A DNA stretch of 7,817 bases from Saprospiraceae bacterium (GCA_025455635.1 JALOMF010000312.1:1-7817), one strand, 5' to 3'; positions 1 through 6,104 are shown, numbered from the stretch's first letter. Notes: generated by a model from the letters alone, not told the origin. Made by a program: numbers and translations.

Positions 1-454
1 TGGCAAAGGGTGCAAGGGAGGAAAGCAGCCCCAGCCAAAGCCCTGTTTTCACCCAGCGCAGCGAAATGGAGTCGGGCAGTTGTCGGGCATCCTTGAAAAA
101 CCGAAAGATGAACCAATAATTGAGCAGTTGGAACAGTGTGGAGCAGATGATGGAGTAAAGCCCGTAGCCCTGCATGGCGAAAGTGACCAACACCCCGACG
201 ATGACCACGACGGTCAGCTTGAACTGAAGGGCGTATTTCCCTGTTTGGATTTGTTCTTTTGATAAAAACAGGTTGGCCAATAAGAGCATCATGGCCGTAT
301 AGACCCAGCCCTGAAAAGCGGTGTGCGAGTGGGCATGGAGCAGGTGGTCATAAGCCAAAGGGAGGTGCAAGAAGGGGGAAAGCCGCATCAAAGTACCTAC
401 CAGTGCAATGACCAGCAAAAACAGCAGGCTTATTTTGCTCCAAGTTCCATTCAT
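1..454 (-). CDS. Polytopic membrane protein with His-rich motif, C-terminus cut by window edge
   Basis: Translating the minus strand from the ATG at 454-452 gives 151 residues without a stop before the window edge. The protein is strongly hydrophobic, with likely membrane segments at about residues 8-24, 46-65, 79-96, 99-118 and 137-151. A histidine cluster lies just before the second segment: H37, H40, H42 and H44 in the stretch DHLLHAHSHTAFQGWVY. Clustered His at a membrane boundary resembles heme- or metal-binding membrane proteins such as heme-copper oxidase subunit I or NnrS relatives, but I cannot assign a family. It starts 37 nt downstream of the Rrf2 gene on the same strand, so co-transcription is likely. 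No Shine-Dalgarno sequence is visible. The frame stays open upstream of 454 into the end of the Rrf2 gene, so a longer N-terminus from a non-ATG start is possible. The reading frame is well supported; the function is open. Confidence 0.8.
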   Translation of the reverse strand, partial: MNGTWSKISLLFLLVIALVGTLMRLSPFLHLPLAYDHLLHAHSHTAFQGWVYTAMMLLLANLFLSKEQIQTGKYALQFKLTVVVIVGVLVTFAMQGYGLYSIICSTLFQLLNYWFIFRFFKDARQLPDSISLRWVKTGLWLGLLSSLAPFA

Positions 455-491
455 GCGCTGGTTAGATTGCTTGGCAACAGTTTTTGGAGTT

Positions 492-902
492 TTAGCAGAC
501 TTTCCCCTTGAGCATCCCGTCAATCGAACATGTCGCGAGCGATGCCTTCAGACCTTCCCGGCTGCTGTAAAAATGGTGGTGCAGCGGGCAAGGGTGCTCG
601 CTCGAACAAGTCGGCATGCCCAAGATGCAGCTCGTCAATGCACCCTTCCCATCAACACATTCCACGATGTCCAACAAGGAAACATGGGCATTTGCCTCGC
701 TGAGGTAAAACCCGCCGTTCGGGCCTTTCACGCTGCTGATGAGGTTGTGGCGTGAAAGCTGTTGCAATATCTTGGCAAGGAACTGCTGCGGCACTTGCAG
801 TGCTTCGGCGATTTCCTTCACGCCTAAATTCTTTTCCACGCTCTTTTGCGCTGTCATGTAGATTACTGCACGAATAGCATACTGGCAACTCTTTGTGAAC
901 AT
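492..902 (-). CDS. Rrf2-family transcriptional regulator with putative Fe-S cluster cysteines
   Basis: The 136-residue protein has the Rrf2 winged-helix layout. The N-terminus MFTKSCQYAIRAVIYM is typical of the family, followed by the recognition-helix region (about 28-52, VKEIAEALQVPQQFLAKILQ) and the wing (about 55-67, SSVKGPNGGFYL). Three cysteines, C92, C99 and C105 (spacing C-X6-C-X5-C), lie where IscR and NsrR carry their Fe-S ligands. Further cysteines are at 6, 82, 125 and 136, and a His triplet is at 108-110. Family knowledge makes a redox, Fe-S or NO sensor likely. Its divergent position beside the nos genes suggests that it controls them, its own operon, or both. It is not shown to be NsrR: the cysteine spacing is not identical and the sequence alone does not identify the signal. 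Candidate operators lie at 976-998 and 1081-1099. Confidence 0.92.
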   Translation of the reverse strand: MFTKSCQYAIRAVIYMTAQKSVEKNLGVKEIAEALQVPQQFLAKILQQLSRHNLISSVKGPNGGFYLSEANAHVSLLDIVECVDGKGALTSCILGMPTCSSEHPCPLHHHFYSSREGLKASLATCSIDGMLKGKVC

Positions 903-959
903 AGCTCAACGATTTGGATGAACACAGCCCGGACACCCCGCTTCCGAATGTGGTGGCCG

Positions 960-967
960 CAAACTTA
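960..967 (-). promoter_or_regulatory. Bacteroidetes-type -7 element (TAAGTTTG) for the Rrf2 gene
   Basis: Read on the minus strand, this octamer is TAAGTTTG, a full match to the Bacteroidetes -7 consensus TAnnTTTG. It lies 58 nt before the Rrf2 start codon, which would give a leader of roughly 50 nt. No TTTG -33 element is visible at the expected spacing. That region is occupied by the inverted repeat at 976-998. A single octamer match is modest evidence; the position is what makes it credible. Confidence 0.5.
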
Positions 968-975
968 GCTATTTC

Positions 976-998
976 GGATAAAAATACCTTTTTTATCC
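976..998. promoter_or_regulatory. 23-bp inverted repeat, candidate Rrf2 operator
   Basis: GGATAAAAA (976-984) and TTTTTATCC (990-998) are exact inverted copies around a 5-nt spacer. Written as an 11-1-11 palindrome centred on 987, 9 of 11 positions match in each arm. The 23-bp length and 11-1-11 form match the kind of site bound by the Rrf2 protein NsrR, although the base sequence differs. It lies immediately upstream of the -7 element of the Rrf2 gene, so bound protein would cover the -33 region. Autoregulation is an inference. The repeat is AT-rich, so part of the symmetry could be chance. Confidence 0.5.
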
Positions 999-1000
999 TA

Positions 1001-1014
1001 CTGATAAATATCAG
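1001..1014. promoter_or_regulatory. FNR-like palindrome (CTGAT-AAAT-ATCAG)
   Basis: This is a perfect 14-bp palindrome with the core TGAT-N4-ATCA. It differs from the FNR consensus TTGAT-N4-ATCAA only at the two outermost bases, symmetrically. CRP/FNR-family activators commonly drive denitrification genes under low oxygen or NO. The centre lies about 132 bp before the cytochrome c start codon. A weak -7-like octamer (AACCTTTG, 1059-1066, seven of eight matches to TAnnTTTG) would place the centre some 60-70 bp before transcription starts, as in upstream-site activation. No matching -33 element is seen. The binding protein is not encoded in the window. Confidence 0.5.
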
Positions 1015-1080
1015 CAACTTCCCTGATAATCCTCACCTGTCAATCAACGTAGGCAGGCAACCTTTGCTGTGTCTAATAAA

Positions 1081-1099
1081 GGATAAAAACATCCGAAAT
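1081..1099. promoter_or_regulatory. Second copy of the control element, inverted relative to 971-998
   Basis: GGATAAAAA recurs here (1081-1089) exactly as at 976-984. ATCCGAAAT (1091-1099) is the exact reverse complement of ATTTCGGAT at 971-979. Read on the minus strand, the element runs ATTTCGGAT then GTTTTTATCC, so both elements begin with ATTTCGGAT and end with TTTTTATCC, with different spacing. It also contains a short palindrome, GGAT-N6-ATCC. It lies 41 nt before the cytochrome c start codon, where a bound protein or a leader structure could affect the nos transcript. A paired operator is an inference. Confidence 0.35.
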
Positions 1100-1139
1100 T
1101 CATTTTAAAAATTCTCAACCAATCAAAAATGAGCTAATT

Positions 1140-1613
1140 ATGAAGAATTCAGTGCTAAACCTACTCACGATTATCGTCCTCCTTGCGGCCTTTGGCTGCT
1201 CTTCCGACAAACCAGAAGCAGCCGCCACAGGTGATTCTTCCGCAAAGCCAAAATCAATGGTGGCCGAAGAAGCCGACCCGATGACAAATAAAGGCGTAGG
1301 CCCCATCACCTCCGTAGAACTCGGTGCCAGCGTTGACCAAGCCATGGCCGACAAAGGCAAAGCCGTTTACGAAGCGAAATGCATGGCCTGCCACAAACCA
1401 ACGGAGAAATTCATTGGGCCAGCGCCCAAGGGCATTCTCGACCGCCGCTCGCCAGAGTGGGTGATGAACATGATTCTCAACCCGGAAAAAATGGTGAAGG
1501 AAGACCCCATCGCCAAGAAACTGCTCATGGAGTTCAACGGTTCGCCAATGGCCAACCAGAACCTCACGCAGGACGAGGCTCGGCAGGTACTGGAGTATTT
1601 TAGGACACTGTAA
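1140..1613 (+). CDS. Monoheme cytochrome c lipoprotein, likely electron donor to NosZ
   Basis: The 157-residue protein begins with a lipoprotein signal peptide (charged start, hydrophobic stretch 5-19, lipobox LAAFGC with Cys20). A low-complexity Ala/Ser/Lys linker follows at about 21-45. The mature domain is a small class I cytochrome c: heme motif CMACH at 81-85, the FIGPAP loop at 91-96, and a probable distal Met ligand at M137 in SPMANQNLT. The C-terminal helix DEARQVLEYFRTL ends the protein. It should be anchored to a membrane on the periplasmic side and carry electrons from the respiratory chain to the CuA site of NosZ. It is the first gene of the plus-strand cluster, 102 nt before nosZ. 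Clade II nos clusters often carry such cytochromes and lack NosR; the donor role here is inferred from that and from position. It resembles clade II nosC genes only in general terms, so no symbol is given. Confidence 0.9.
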   Translation: MKNSVLNLLTIIVLLAAFGCSSDKPEAAATGDSSAKPKSMVAEEADPMTNKGVGPITSVELGASVDQAMADKGKAVYEAKCMACHKPTEKFIGPAPKGILDRRSPEWVMNMILNPEKMVKEDPIAKKLLMEFNGSPMANQNLTQDEARQVLEYFRTL

Positions 1614-1615
1614 AT

Positions 1616-1692
1616 AGTGATGAGTTAAGAGCGATAAGTGATGAGTTTCCAATCACTTATCGCTCTTAACTCACCGCTACCCACTCATCGCT
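1616..1692. repeat. Perfect 22-bp inverted repeat with outer imperfect arms between cytochrome c and nosZ
   Basis: The arms 1621-1642 and 1652-1673 are exact reverse complements around a 9-nt loop. An outer pair extends the structure: AGTGATGAGT at 1616-1625 pairs with ACTCATCGCT at 1683-1692 with one G-T wobble. The word AGTGATGAGTT also occurs twice directly (1616-1626 and 1637-1647), so alternative pairings exist. There is no run of T after the right arm, which argues against a simple intrinsic terminator. It fills most of the gap between two genes that should be expressed together. Possible roles are transcript processing, 3' protection of the short cytochrome message, or a mobile intergenic repeat. 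Confidence 0.85.
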
Positions 1693-1715
1693 TTTAATCA
1701 AAATCAATTCCTGAT

Positions 1716-3665
1716 ATGAAAAATCAATCAAAACAGCTTTTCAACTTATTGCTTGCAGCAATGGCGGTCTTTGTGCTCGTGCTATCGAGCTGCGGCAAGG
1801 CCAGCCAAGGCACTACTTCCGGCGCATTGAGCGGCAACGCCGCCTCCAAAGTCTATGTGGCCCCCGGCCAACACGACGAGTTTTACGCCTTTATGTCCGG
1901 CGGTTTCAGCGGGCAAATCGCTGCCTACGGCCTCCCCTCAGGCAGGTTGCTGAAGGTCATCCCCACCTTCTCCGTTGACCCGGAAAAAGGCTATGGTTTC
2001 AATGAAGAAACCAAGCCGCTTTTGAACACCTCACATGGCTTCATCCCTTGGGACGATGCCCACCACCCTGCCCTCTCACAGACCAACGGCGAGACGGACG
2101 GCCGCTGGATTTTCATCAACGGCAACAACACCCCAAGGCTTGCCCGCATTGACCTGACCACTTTCGAGACCGCCGAAATCCTCGAAATACCGAACTCCGG
2201 CGGCAACCACTCCTCACCCTATTTGACACAAAACACCGAGTATGTGGTGGCTGGCACCCGTTTCAGCGTTCCCATTCCGCAAAAGGACGTGGCCATTTCG
2301 AGCTATGCCGAAAACTTCAAAGGGGCGCTTTCCTTCGTAAAAGTGGAGCCGACCACGGGCCGCATGAACATCGAGTTCCAGGTGCTGATGCCGTCGCACG
2401 GTTGGACCTTTTTCACCAGCTACAATTCCGAGATGAAAAACTCGCTGCTGGAAGTGAACGCTTCGCAAAACGACAAGGACTTCGTGGCCGCCGTGAACTG
2501 GAAAAAAGCCGAGGAATACCTGAAGGCTGGCAAGGCCAAGGATTTCCCAGCCAATTACATGCACAACGTGTATAGCGACGAAACGCATTCGGCCACTTCC
2601 ACCGCCATGAAATCGGTGAAGGTGCTGATTCCGAGCGAGTGCCCCGGCCTAGTTTACCTACTTCCGACGCCCAAATCGCCGCACGGTGTGGACGTTGACC
2701 CAACGGGCGAGTACATCGTTTGCTCCGGCAAGCTCTCCGCTGATATCACGGCCCACTCGTTCCCAAAAATGCTGAAAGCAATTGAGAATAAAGAATTTGA
2801 CGGCGACATAAGTGGCGTTCCAATCATCAAGTTCGAGTCAGTGCTAGGTGGCACCGTGAAGGAACCCGGCCTCGGCCCGCTCCACACCGAATTCGATGGC
2901 AAGGGGAATGCCTACACCAGCTTCTTCATTTCCTCCGAAATCGTGAAATGGAAGGTCGGCACCTGGGAGGTCATTGACCGCCAGCCTACCTACTATTCCA
3001 TCGGCCACTTGATGGTACCGGGCGGCAATTCGATGAAGCCAGAGGGCAAATACGTGGTCGCCCTGAACAAAATCACCAAGGATCGCTACCTGCCCACGGG
3101 GCCTGAACTGACCCAGAGTGCCCAACTTTATTCGATTGATGGCGACAAGATGGAGCTGCTGCTCGACTTCCCAACCATCGGCGAGCCGCACTATGCGCAA
3201 GGCATTTCCGCGGAGAAGATTAAACCGAAATCAAAGCAGTTCTATAAGTTGAGCGAGAACAAGCACCCATACGTGACGCCGACCGAAAAGGACGCAAAAG
3301 TGGTGCGGGAAGGCAACAACGTACACGTTTATATGACCATGATTCGTAGCCACTTCAACCCGGACAATATCGAAGGCATCAGGGTGGGGGACAAGGTCTA
3401 TTTCCATGTAACCAACCTCGAACAGGACTACGACGTGCCACACGGATTCGCCGTCATGGGCGCCACCAATGCCGAGTTGCTCATCATGCCTGGCCAGACA
3501 GAAACGCTGCTTTGGGAACCCAAAAAAGAAGGCGTTTACCCCATGTACTGCACGGACTTCTGCTCGGCGCTGCACCAAGAAATGCAGGGTTATGTGCGGG
3601 TTTCCCCCGCAGGTTCCGCTACTGCATTGAGGTGGTGGTTGGGTGATGAGAAACCAGTGCAGTAA
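1716..3665 (+). CDS. nosZ: Nitrous oxide reductase, clade II, predicted lipoprotein
   Basis: NosZ reduces N2O to N2 in the periplasm using a four-copper CuZ centre and a binuclear CuA electron-entry site. All seven expected CuZ histidines are visible in the propeller domain: H116 and H117 (DDAHH), H165 (GGNH), H323 (SPHG), H390 (GPLH), H431 (SIGH) and H492 (GEPH). The C-terminal cupredoxin domain has the CuA ligands H576 (VPHGF) and the motif CTDFCSALHQEM with C612, C616, H620 and M623. The residue two after the first Cys is Asp614, where clade I enzymes have Trp. The 649-residue length fits a NosZ without an added cytochrome domain. The N-terminus has no twin-arginine motif. It is a Sec lipoprotein signal ending LVLSSC with Cys26 as the lipid site, which supports clade II and suggests membrane anchoring. 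The gene follows the cytochrome lipoprotein and precedes nosB-like and nosL. No frameshift or missing ligand is seen, so the enzyme looks functional. Confidence 0.98.
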   Translation: MKNQSKQLFNLLLAAMAVFVLVLSSCGKASQGTTSGALSGNAASKVYVAPGQHDEFYAFMSGGFSGQIAAYGLPSGRLLKVIPTFSVDPEKGYGFNEETKPLLNTSHGFIPWDDAHHPALSQTNGETDGRWIFINGNNTPRLARIDLTTFETAEILEIPNSGGNHSSPYLTQNTEYVVAGTRFSVPIPQKDVAISSYAENFKGALSFVKVEPTTGRMNIEFQVLMPSHGWTFFTSYNSEMKNSLLEVNASQNDKDFVAAVNWKKAEEYLKAGKAKDFPANYMHNVYSDETHSATSTAMKSVKVLIPSECPGLVYLLPTPKSPHGVDVDPTGEYIVCSGKLSADITAHSFPKMLKAIENKEFDGDISGVPIIKFESVLGGTVKEPGLGPLHTEFDGKGNAYTSFFISSEIVKWKVGTWEVIDRQPTYYSIGHLMVPGGNSMKPEGKYVVALNKITKDRYLPTGPELTQSAQLYSIDGDKMELLLDFPTIGEPHYAQGISAEKIKPKSKQFYKLSENKHPYVTPTEKDAKVVREGNNVHVYMTMIRSHFNPDNIEGIRVGDKVYFHVTNLEQDYDVPHGFAVMGATNAELLIMPGQTETLLWEPKKEGVYPMYCTDFCSALHQEMQGYVRVSPAGSATALRWWLGDEKPVQ

Positions 3666-3671
3666 TTTCAT

Positions 3672-3744
3672 AATGATGGATGATAAATGATGAATGATGA
3701 ATAACGGGACACCGTTCATTATTTATCATTTATCACCCATCATT
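3672..3744. repeat. Long imperfect inverted repeat between nosZ and the nosB-like gene
   Basis: The left arm (3672-3707) and right arm (3712-3744) pair along nearly their whole length around the 4-nt loop GACA. There are about three mismatches, at least some of which would be G-U pairs in RNA, and one 3-nt bulge. The arms are built of short words such as GATGAATGATGAAT and GATAAATGAT. The sequence differs from the other gap hairpins, although the ATGA-rich word style is shared with the one at 1616-1692. It begins 6 nt after the nosZ stop codon and ends 13 nt before the next start. No T-run follows, so a pure terminator is unlikely. Confidence 0.8.
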
Positions 3745-3757
3745 TATCATTTCAGAC

Positions 3758-4339
3758 ATGAAAGCTTTACCAAAAATCCTTTTTTTCATCGCCGCTGCCA
3801 TGTTGCTTACGTTGTTCGTATTCCCGATGTGGCAGATAACGCTAATTGCTCCGCAATATCCGACTGGCGTGACGATGTATATTTGGGTAAATAAAATAAC
3901 GGGCAGCGAAGAAGGGACGCTCCAGAATATCAATATATTGAACCATTATGTGGGCATGAAATATATTGAACCTGATGCCATTCCAGAATTAAAATACTTC
4001 CCAATCGTGGTCATTGTCATGGCCTTATTGGGCATGACATTGGCCTTCACTGGCCGCTGGAAATGGTGGATGGGCTGGCTTATTTTGGGAGTAATTGGCT
4101 GTGGATTAGGGCTTTATGACTTTTACCTTTGGGAATACGACTATGGCCACAACCTCAGCCCAACGGCCCCCATCAAAATACCCGGCATGGCTTATCAGCC
4201 GCCATTAATTGGCAATAAAGTATTGCTTAATTTCTTGGCCAAATCATGGCCACATATTGGGGGTTGGTTTATTGGCGGCACTTTTATTCTTGGTGCTGTC
4301 GCAATATGGCTTCAAAAAAGAAATACATCCAACACATGA
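3758..4339 (+). CDS. nosB: Four-helix membrane protein downstream of nosZ, NosB-like
   Basis: The 193-residue protein has four probable membrane segments (about residues 6-24, 81-98, 103-124 and 167-185). One large non-cytoplasmic loop lies at about 25-80 and another at about 125-166. The first loop contains the stretch NINILNHYVGM (58-67), with H63 and M67 as possible metal or heme ligands; the second is rich in Tyr, Trp and Pro. I see no classical heme or Fe-S motif. Clade II nos clusters typically carry a multi-helix membrane protein called NosB directly after nosZ, with unknown function, and position and topology match that. The symbol rests on context more than on sequence recognition. 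Its stop overlaps the nosL start by 4 nt (ATGA), suggesting translational coupling with copper delivery. A role in electron transfer or NosZ assembly is speculative. Confidence 0.6.
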   Translation: MKALPKILFFIAAAMLLTLFVFPMWQITLIAPQYPTGVTMYIWVNKITGSEEGTLQNINILNHYVGMKYIEPDAIPELKYFPIVVIVMALLGMTLAFTGRWKWWMGWLILGVIGCGLGLYDFYLWEYDYGHNLSPTAPIKIPGMAYQPPLIGNKVLLNFLAKSWPHIGGWFIGGTFILGAVAIWLQKRNTSNT

Positions 4340-4761
4340 AAAACTGGATTTTAATCTCCTTATTTTTCGGGCTTTTTACGGCCTGCACCCCCACCGCCGA
4401 GCCCATAGTTTTTGGCGAGGATATATGCGCCCACTGCAAAATGACCATCGTTGACGAGCCGTTTGCAGCCGAGGCTGTCAGCCAAAAAGGGAAAGTATAT
4501 AAATTCGATGCCATCGAGTGCATGGTCGAGTTTTTGAAGATTAAACAATCCGATGAAATGGCACTGATGCTCGTCCGGGACTACGAAAACCCAAAGGACT
4601 GGCAGGATGCCACCCAATGCAATTACCTGATATCCAAGGACTTGCCCAGCCCGATGGGTGCTGGCCTCTCCGCTTATTTGTCCAAGGGAAATGCCGAAGC
4701 AATGCAAGTTGAAAAAGGCGGAGAGGTGTATAATTGGGCAGGGCTTTTAAAAGGTTTATAA
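4336..4761 (+). CDS. nosL: NosL copper-binding lipoprotein for NosZ maturation
   Basis: NosL is a small periplasmic lipoprotein that binds Cu(I) and supplies copper to NosZ together with the NosDFY complex. From the ATG at 4336 the protein has 141 residues. It has a short lipoprotein signal (hydrophobic 4-16, lipobox LFTAC, Cys17), then the family motif VFGEDICAHCKMTI with C31, C34 and M36 as probable copper ligands. FDAIECM follows at 58-63, and the C-terminal half carries SPMGAGLSAY at 105-113. The frame is open back to 4246, but the 4336 start is preferred because it begins a clean signal peptide and gives a 4-nt ATGA overlap with the preceding gene. The motifs and the position within the nos cluster make the assignment firm. 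Confidence 0.95.
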   Translation: MKNWILISLFFGLFTACTPTAEPIVFGEDICAHCKMTIVDEPFAAEAVSQKGKVYKFDAIECMVEFLKIKQSDEMALMLVRDYENPKDWQDATQCNYLISKDLPSPMGAGLSAYLSKGNAEAMQVEKGGEVYNWAGLLKGL

Positions 4762-4763
4762 GA

Positions 4764-4810
4764 GTTGATATGGTTTATAAAGATTGATAACCCCATCAAC
4801 CATTATCAAC
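4764..4810. repeat. Imperfect inverted repeat between nosL and nosD
   Basis: The outer arms GTTGATA-TGG (4764-4773) and CCA-T-TATCAAC (4800-4810) pair over ten bases with one bulged T. An inner stem, TTGAT (4784-4788) with ATCAA (4795-4799), forms around a loop rich in C. It starts 2 nt after the nosL stop codon and ends 21 nt before the nosD ATG. This is weaker than the other three gap hairpins and some of the symmetry may be chance. It does show that the TTG at 4784 lies inside a hairpin, which supports the ATG at 4832 as the nosD start. Confidence 0.55.
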
Positions 4811-4831
4811 CAAAAATACCTCACCTTTCAC

Positions 4832-6070
4832 ATGTTTAGATGGATTTTTATAAGCACCTTATTAATGCTTGCAGGGCAGGCAGTTTTCTCAGCGAATCCC
4901 CTCCGAGTTTGCAAGTCCTGCCCTGCTTCTTCCGTAAAAGCGGCCATTCAGCAAGCAAGGCCGTGCGACACGGTTTACGTTGAAGCGGGCATTTACAAAG
5001 AAGGCAATATCCTGATAGACAAGGAGTTGACGCTGATTGGCCTCGGCCAGCCTGTGCTTGATGGCGAGGGCAAGACCGAGATTGTCACCATTGCCGCCAA
5101 CCATGTGCATTTCGAGGGATTCGTGCTGCGTAACGTGGGCGTAAGCTACTCGGAAGACCGAGCGGGCATACGGGTGAAAGAGGTCAGCGACTTTTATGTG
5201 AAAAACAACCGGGTGGAAAATGCCTTTTTCGGTATCTATTTGCAGAAGTCAAAAAACGGCACCATTGACGGCAACGAAGTAATTGGCGAAGCGAAGGACG
5301 AAGTGAGCAGCGGCAACGCCATCCACCTTTGGTATTGCGACAACATATTGATTATCAACAACAAAACCATCGGCCACCGGGATGGGATTTATTTGGAGTT
5401 CGTCAATTTCAGCACGGTGCAGGGCAATTACAGCGAGCGAAACGTGCGCTATGGGCTGCATTTCATGTTCTCCAACGACGATGTTTATCGGGGCAATACT
5501 TTCTACGATAACGGTGCTGGAGTGGCCGTGATGTACTCCCGGCGCATCGGAATGTTTGGCAATAATTTTAAAAATAATTGGGGGGCTGCATCTTACGGTT
5601 TATTGTTAAAAGAGATCCACGACGGGCAAATCGAAGGCAACACCTTTCAGGAAAACACCGTGGGCATATTCGTCGAGACCAGCAACCGCATTGTTTACAC
5701 CAAGAACAATTTCATCCAAAATGGCTGGGCATTGAAAATATCCGGCGGATGCCAAACGAATAACTTGACCCATAATAATTTCATCGGAAACAGCTTTGAT
5801 TTGGCCGTGCACAGTGCTGGCACGGACAATAAATTCGACGGCAATTTCTGGAGCGATTATGCGGGGTATGATTTGGATAAAAACGGCATCGGCGACGTGC
5901 CGCACCGCCCCATGAAGCTGTTCAGTTTTGTAGTGAGCCAAACGCCGGAAAGCTTGGTACTGCTACGAAGTTTATTCGTGGATATTTTGAATTTTTCGGA
6001 GAAGGTAAGCCCTATTTTCACGCCGGAGAATGTGGTGGACAATGCGCCATTATTGGCAGTAAGCACTTAG
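4832..6070 (+). CDS. nosD: NosD periplasmic beta-helix copper-site maturation protein
   Basis: NosD works with the NosF/NosY transporter to assemble the CuZ and CuA sites of NosZ, receiving copper from NosL. The 412-residue protein has a Sec signal peptide (hydrophobic 4-19, likely cut after VFSA at about residue 21). A Cys-containing segment follows (C27 and C30 in VCKSC, and C45). Residues about 47-340 hold repeated Asn/Gly-rich strands of a right-handed parallel beta-helix (CASH/PbH1 type), such as NNRVENAFFGIYL, GNYSERNVRYGLHF and GNTFQENTVGIFVE. The C-terminal block GNFWSDYAGYDLDKNGIGDV (337-356) is characteristic of NosD. I chose the ATG at 4832 because it begins the signal peptide; an upstream TTG at 4784 would add 16 residues from inside an inverted repeat. 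nosF begins within 35 nt of the stop with no hairpin between, so the two genes look tightly coupled. Confidence 0.96.
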   Translation: MFRWIFISTLLMLAGQAVFSANPLRVCKSCPASSVKAAIQQARPCDTVYVEAGIYKEGNILIDKELTLIGLGQPVLDGEGKTEIVTIAANHVHFEGFVLRNVGVSYSEDRAGIRVKEVSDFYVKNNRVENAFFGIYLQKSKNGTIDGNEVIGEAKDEVSSGNAIHLWYCDNILIINNKTIGHRDGIYLEFVNFSTVQGNYSERNVRYGLHFMFSNDDVYRGNTFYDNGAGVAVMYSRRIGMFGNNFKNNWGAASYGLLLKEIHDGQIEGNTFQENTVGIFVETSNRIVYTKNNFIQNGWALKISGGCQTNNLTHNNFIGNSFDLAVHSAGTDNKFDGNFWSDYAGYDLDKNGIGDVPHRPMKLFSFVVSQTPESLVLLRSLFVDILNFSEKVSPIFTPENVVDNAPLLAVST

Positions 6071-6104
6071 GGAAATGCTACATAACACCTTTTCAATTGA
6101 AGAA

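Noticed and set aside
80..511. Plus-strand reading frames in the first 500 bases
   Set aside because: They lie opposite a continuous hydrophobic minus-strand protein and the end of the Rrf2 gene, and show no protein-like features of their own.
1129..1137. Tiny upstream reading frame (ATG AGC TAA) before the cytochrome gene
   Set aside because: Two codons just before the start in an AT-rich leader are expected by chance; nothing else supports leader-peptide control.
1616..1692. Intrinsic terminator after the cytochrome c gene
   Set aside because: The stem is strong but is not followed by a T-run, and the downstream gene is functionally linked, so a full terminator is not supported.
3231..3719. 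Long minus-strand reading frame opposite the end of nosZ
   Set aside because: It is antisense to the CuA domain of nosZ, has no family features, and starts inside the intergenic inverted repeat. It is a shadow of nosZ codon bias, as are the similar frames opposite nosD and nosF.
4246..4335. N-terminal extension of NosL from an upstream ATG
   Set aside because: It overlaps the end of the preceding membrane protein by about 90 nt and places a non-signal sequence before an otherwise normal lipoprotein signal peptide starting at 4336.
4784..4831. Upstream TTG start for NosD
   Set aside because: The extension is encoded inside an inverted repeat and precedes a clean Sec signal peptide beginning at the ATG at 4832.
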